Below, one piece after another: positions 63,181-64,000 of a stretch of DNA of 64,000 nt. Both the position numbers and the translations under genes were made by a program. The DNA is from Petrotoga sp. 9PW.55.5.1. GTDB lineage: Bacteria; Thermotogota; Thermotogae; Petrotogales; Petrotogaceae. The notes beneath the pieces are model-generated. The model made no database searches. It was not told the origin of the DNA and saw only the letters and a program-made list of their open reading frames with translations. How positions within the stretch are numbered: position 1 is the stretch's first letter; each line of letters opens with the position of its first letter. The stretch spans positions 62,001-126,000 of the forward strand of contig NZ_AUPM01000010.1 of the NCBI RefSeq assembly GCF_003265365.1, in the 5' to 3' direction.

Positions 63181-63382
63181 TAATTATCACTCCTTGGAAT
63201 GAAACCTAATATATAGATTATCATATAGGATGAACTTAATCAAGAAAATTTTTGATTAAAAATCCGATTAGATACTATTTAAGCGTATTATATCTTATGG
63301 AATTCATATAGCCCTTATTCCTAAAAGATTTAAGAACTGAAATTTTATAAGTGAACTGTTAAAAAAATGTTTTAAAAGATAG

Positions 63383-63401
63383 ATATGTATACTATACATA
63401 T
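63383..63401. promoter_or_regulatory. Palindromic operator-like site
   Basis: ATATGTATA-C-TATACATAT, 9-bp perfect arms around one base. It could bind a dimeric regulator of dnaA or of the solute-binding protein gene. Confidence 0.45.
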
Positions 63402-63557
63402 GTATTATTTTTGAAATAATAAGAAATATTAATATATATTATGTTAAATTAAATAGAAAAAAACTTATAATGCCTATAAAACTAAGTTTTCATGAAAGTA
63501 AGGATGGTCAGAAAGATTAAAAGTTGAAATATCTAATATTATATGAAAATTTATTTC

Positions 63558-63586
63558 TTGACTCTCTAACTTATTAAGTGTATAAT
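63558..63586 (+). promoter_or_regulatory. Promoter of the family 5 solute-binding protein gene
   Basis: TTGACT (63558-63563), 17-base spacer, TATAAT (63581-63586). A leader of about 150 bases follows. Confidence 0.8.
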
Positions 63587-63741
63587 ATAAAAGGTTAAAT
63601 CAAAGCAAAGAAAGTTAATACAACACATTAGATATGAAAAAAATATCATTATTTTAAACACAATGAAAATTATTTCATACTCAAAAATAAACTTTGGGTA
63701 AAGTTACGGTGGCTTATTACTATTATACGAGGAGGGATTTT

Positions 63742-64000
63742 ATGAAAAGGTATTTGTTAAGTGCGTTAGTTTTGGTAGGTTTATTCGTAGGTGTTTGGGC
63801 ACAATCAACCATCGTTGTTGGAACTACTGATAAAATAAGAACGTTAGATCCTGCGTTATGCTATGATTATTTTTCAAGTAATATATTACAAAATGTTTTA
63901 GCAGGACCTGTTGATTATGAAGTGAATTCAACGGAAATTGTGCCTAACCTTTTTGAGAGTTGGGAGGTTTCGGAAGACGGTTTGGAATACATATTTCATG
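63742..64000 (+). CDS. ABC transporter substrate-binding protein, family 5 (peptide/oligosaccharide), 5' end
   Basis: The first 86 codons; the gene runs off the right edge. A signal peptide (MKRYLLSALVLVGLFVGVWA) is followed by TIVVGTTDKIRTLDPALCYD and NILQNVLAGPVDYE, IVPNLFESWEVSEDGLEYIF, the classic start of DppA/OppA-like proteins. In Thermotogota many members bind oligosaccharides instead of peptides. GGAGG precedes the ATG. Confidence 0.9.
   Translation, partial: MKRYLLSALVLVGLFVGVWAQSTIVVGTTDKIRTLDPALCYDYFSSNILQNVLAGPVDYEVNSTEIVPNLFESWEVSEDGLEYIFH

Larger units (their letters stand above)
63181..63741. other. A+T-rich region between dnaA and a solute-binding protein gene
   Basis: Of its 560 bases, I can point to a TTAATCAA/TTGATTAA hairpin (63236-63259), a 19-base palindrome at 63383-63401 and a promoter at 63558-63586. 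No TTATCCACA-type DnaA box was found by eye, so an origin is not claimed. Confidence 0.6.

Noticed and set aside
63181-63741. Replication origin beside dnaA
   Set aside because: No TTATCCACA-like cluster was found by eye, and dnaN and other origin neighbours are absent; a GC-skew calculation over the genome would decide.
1-64000. CRISPR array
   Set aside because: No run of regularly spaced short repeats and no cas-like gene was seen.

Overview
The window is low-GC, gene-dense bacterial chromosome. Several features point to the phylum Thermotogota, most likely a Petrotoga-like genus: an Omp-alpha type protein (one SLH domain, long coiled coil, C-terminal membrane anchor), an encapsulin with a ferritin-like cargo, an Hnd-type [FeFe] hydrogenase, DisA beside RadA, and many sugar and peptide binding proteins. 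The assignment is inference from gene content and A+T richness; no 16S gene is present. Strong Shine-Dalgarno sites (GGAGGTG type) fix most starts, many of them TTG.

Layout. 1-4563: radA (3' end), disA, smpB, an ABC ATPase and an ABC-F ATPase. 4596-8401: a GH13 glycosidase facing a membrane-anchored beta-propeller protein. 8609-15204: a GAF/PAS histidine kinase, a receiver-only regulator, ileS and a DUF47 protein, ending in a terminator. 15215-16216: Omp-alpha. 16337-30703: one long plus-strand run: aspS, cmk, ispH, a six-domain S1 protein, der, plsY, three envelope genes (propeller/TPR, TPR, nine-repeat SLBB), rsmA, and a membrane protein with a FliL-like end. 30739-33554: CsoR-regulated copper export; copA carries a one-base frameshift.

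33563-45245 is the accessory carbohydrate/nucleoside region: a structured repeat, an orphan sugar-binding protein with a leader terminator, an ADP-ribosylglycohydrolase, a BMP-type nucleoside ABC transporter and a GH38 alpha-mannosidase. Broken pieces that look like ROK-family repressors lie between these genes, with a 53-bp duplicated leader. 45250-49421 (minus strand) is hndABCD, a four-gene bifurcating-type hydrogenase. 49628-52903: two tandem Gfo/Idh/MocA oxidoreductases and an SDR. 53075-56891: ackA, an outer-membrane-type protein and an alpha/beta hydrolase with a Cys nucleophile.

56917-64000: inverted repeat, second copy of the structured repeat, tRNA-Pro(GGG), nicotinamidase-like hydrolase, YdcF-like protein, a minimal prepilin peptidase whose N-terminus is hidden by a non-standard start codon, a TPR protein, the encapsulin operon, dnaA, and the 5' end of a family 5 solute-binding protein.

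Physiologically this fits an anaerobic fermentative heterotroph: glycosidases and transporters feed sugars in, acetate kinase makes ATP, the Hnd hydrogenase disposes of electrons, and encapsulin/EncFtn and CsoR-CopA-CopZ handle iron and copper.
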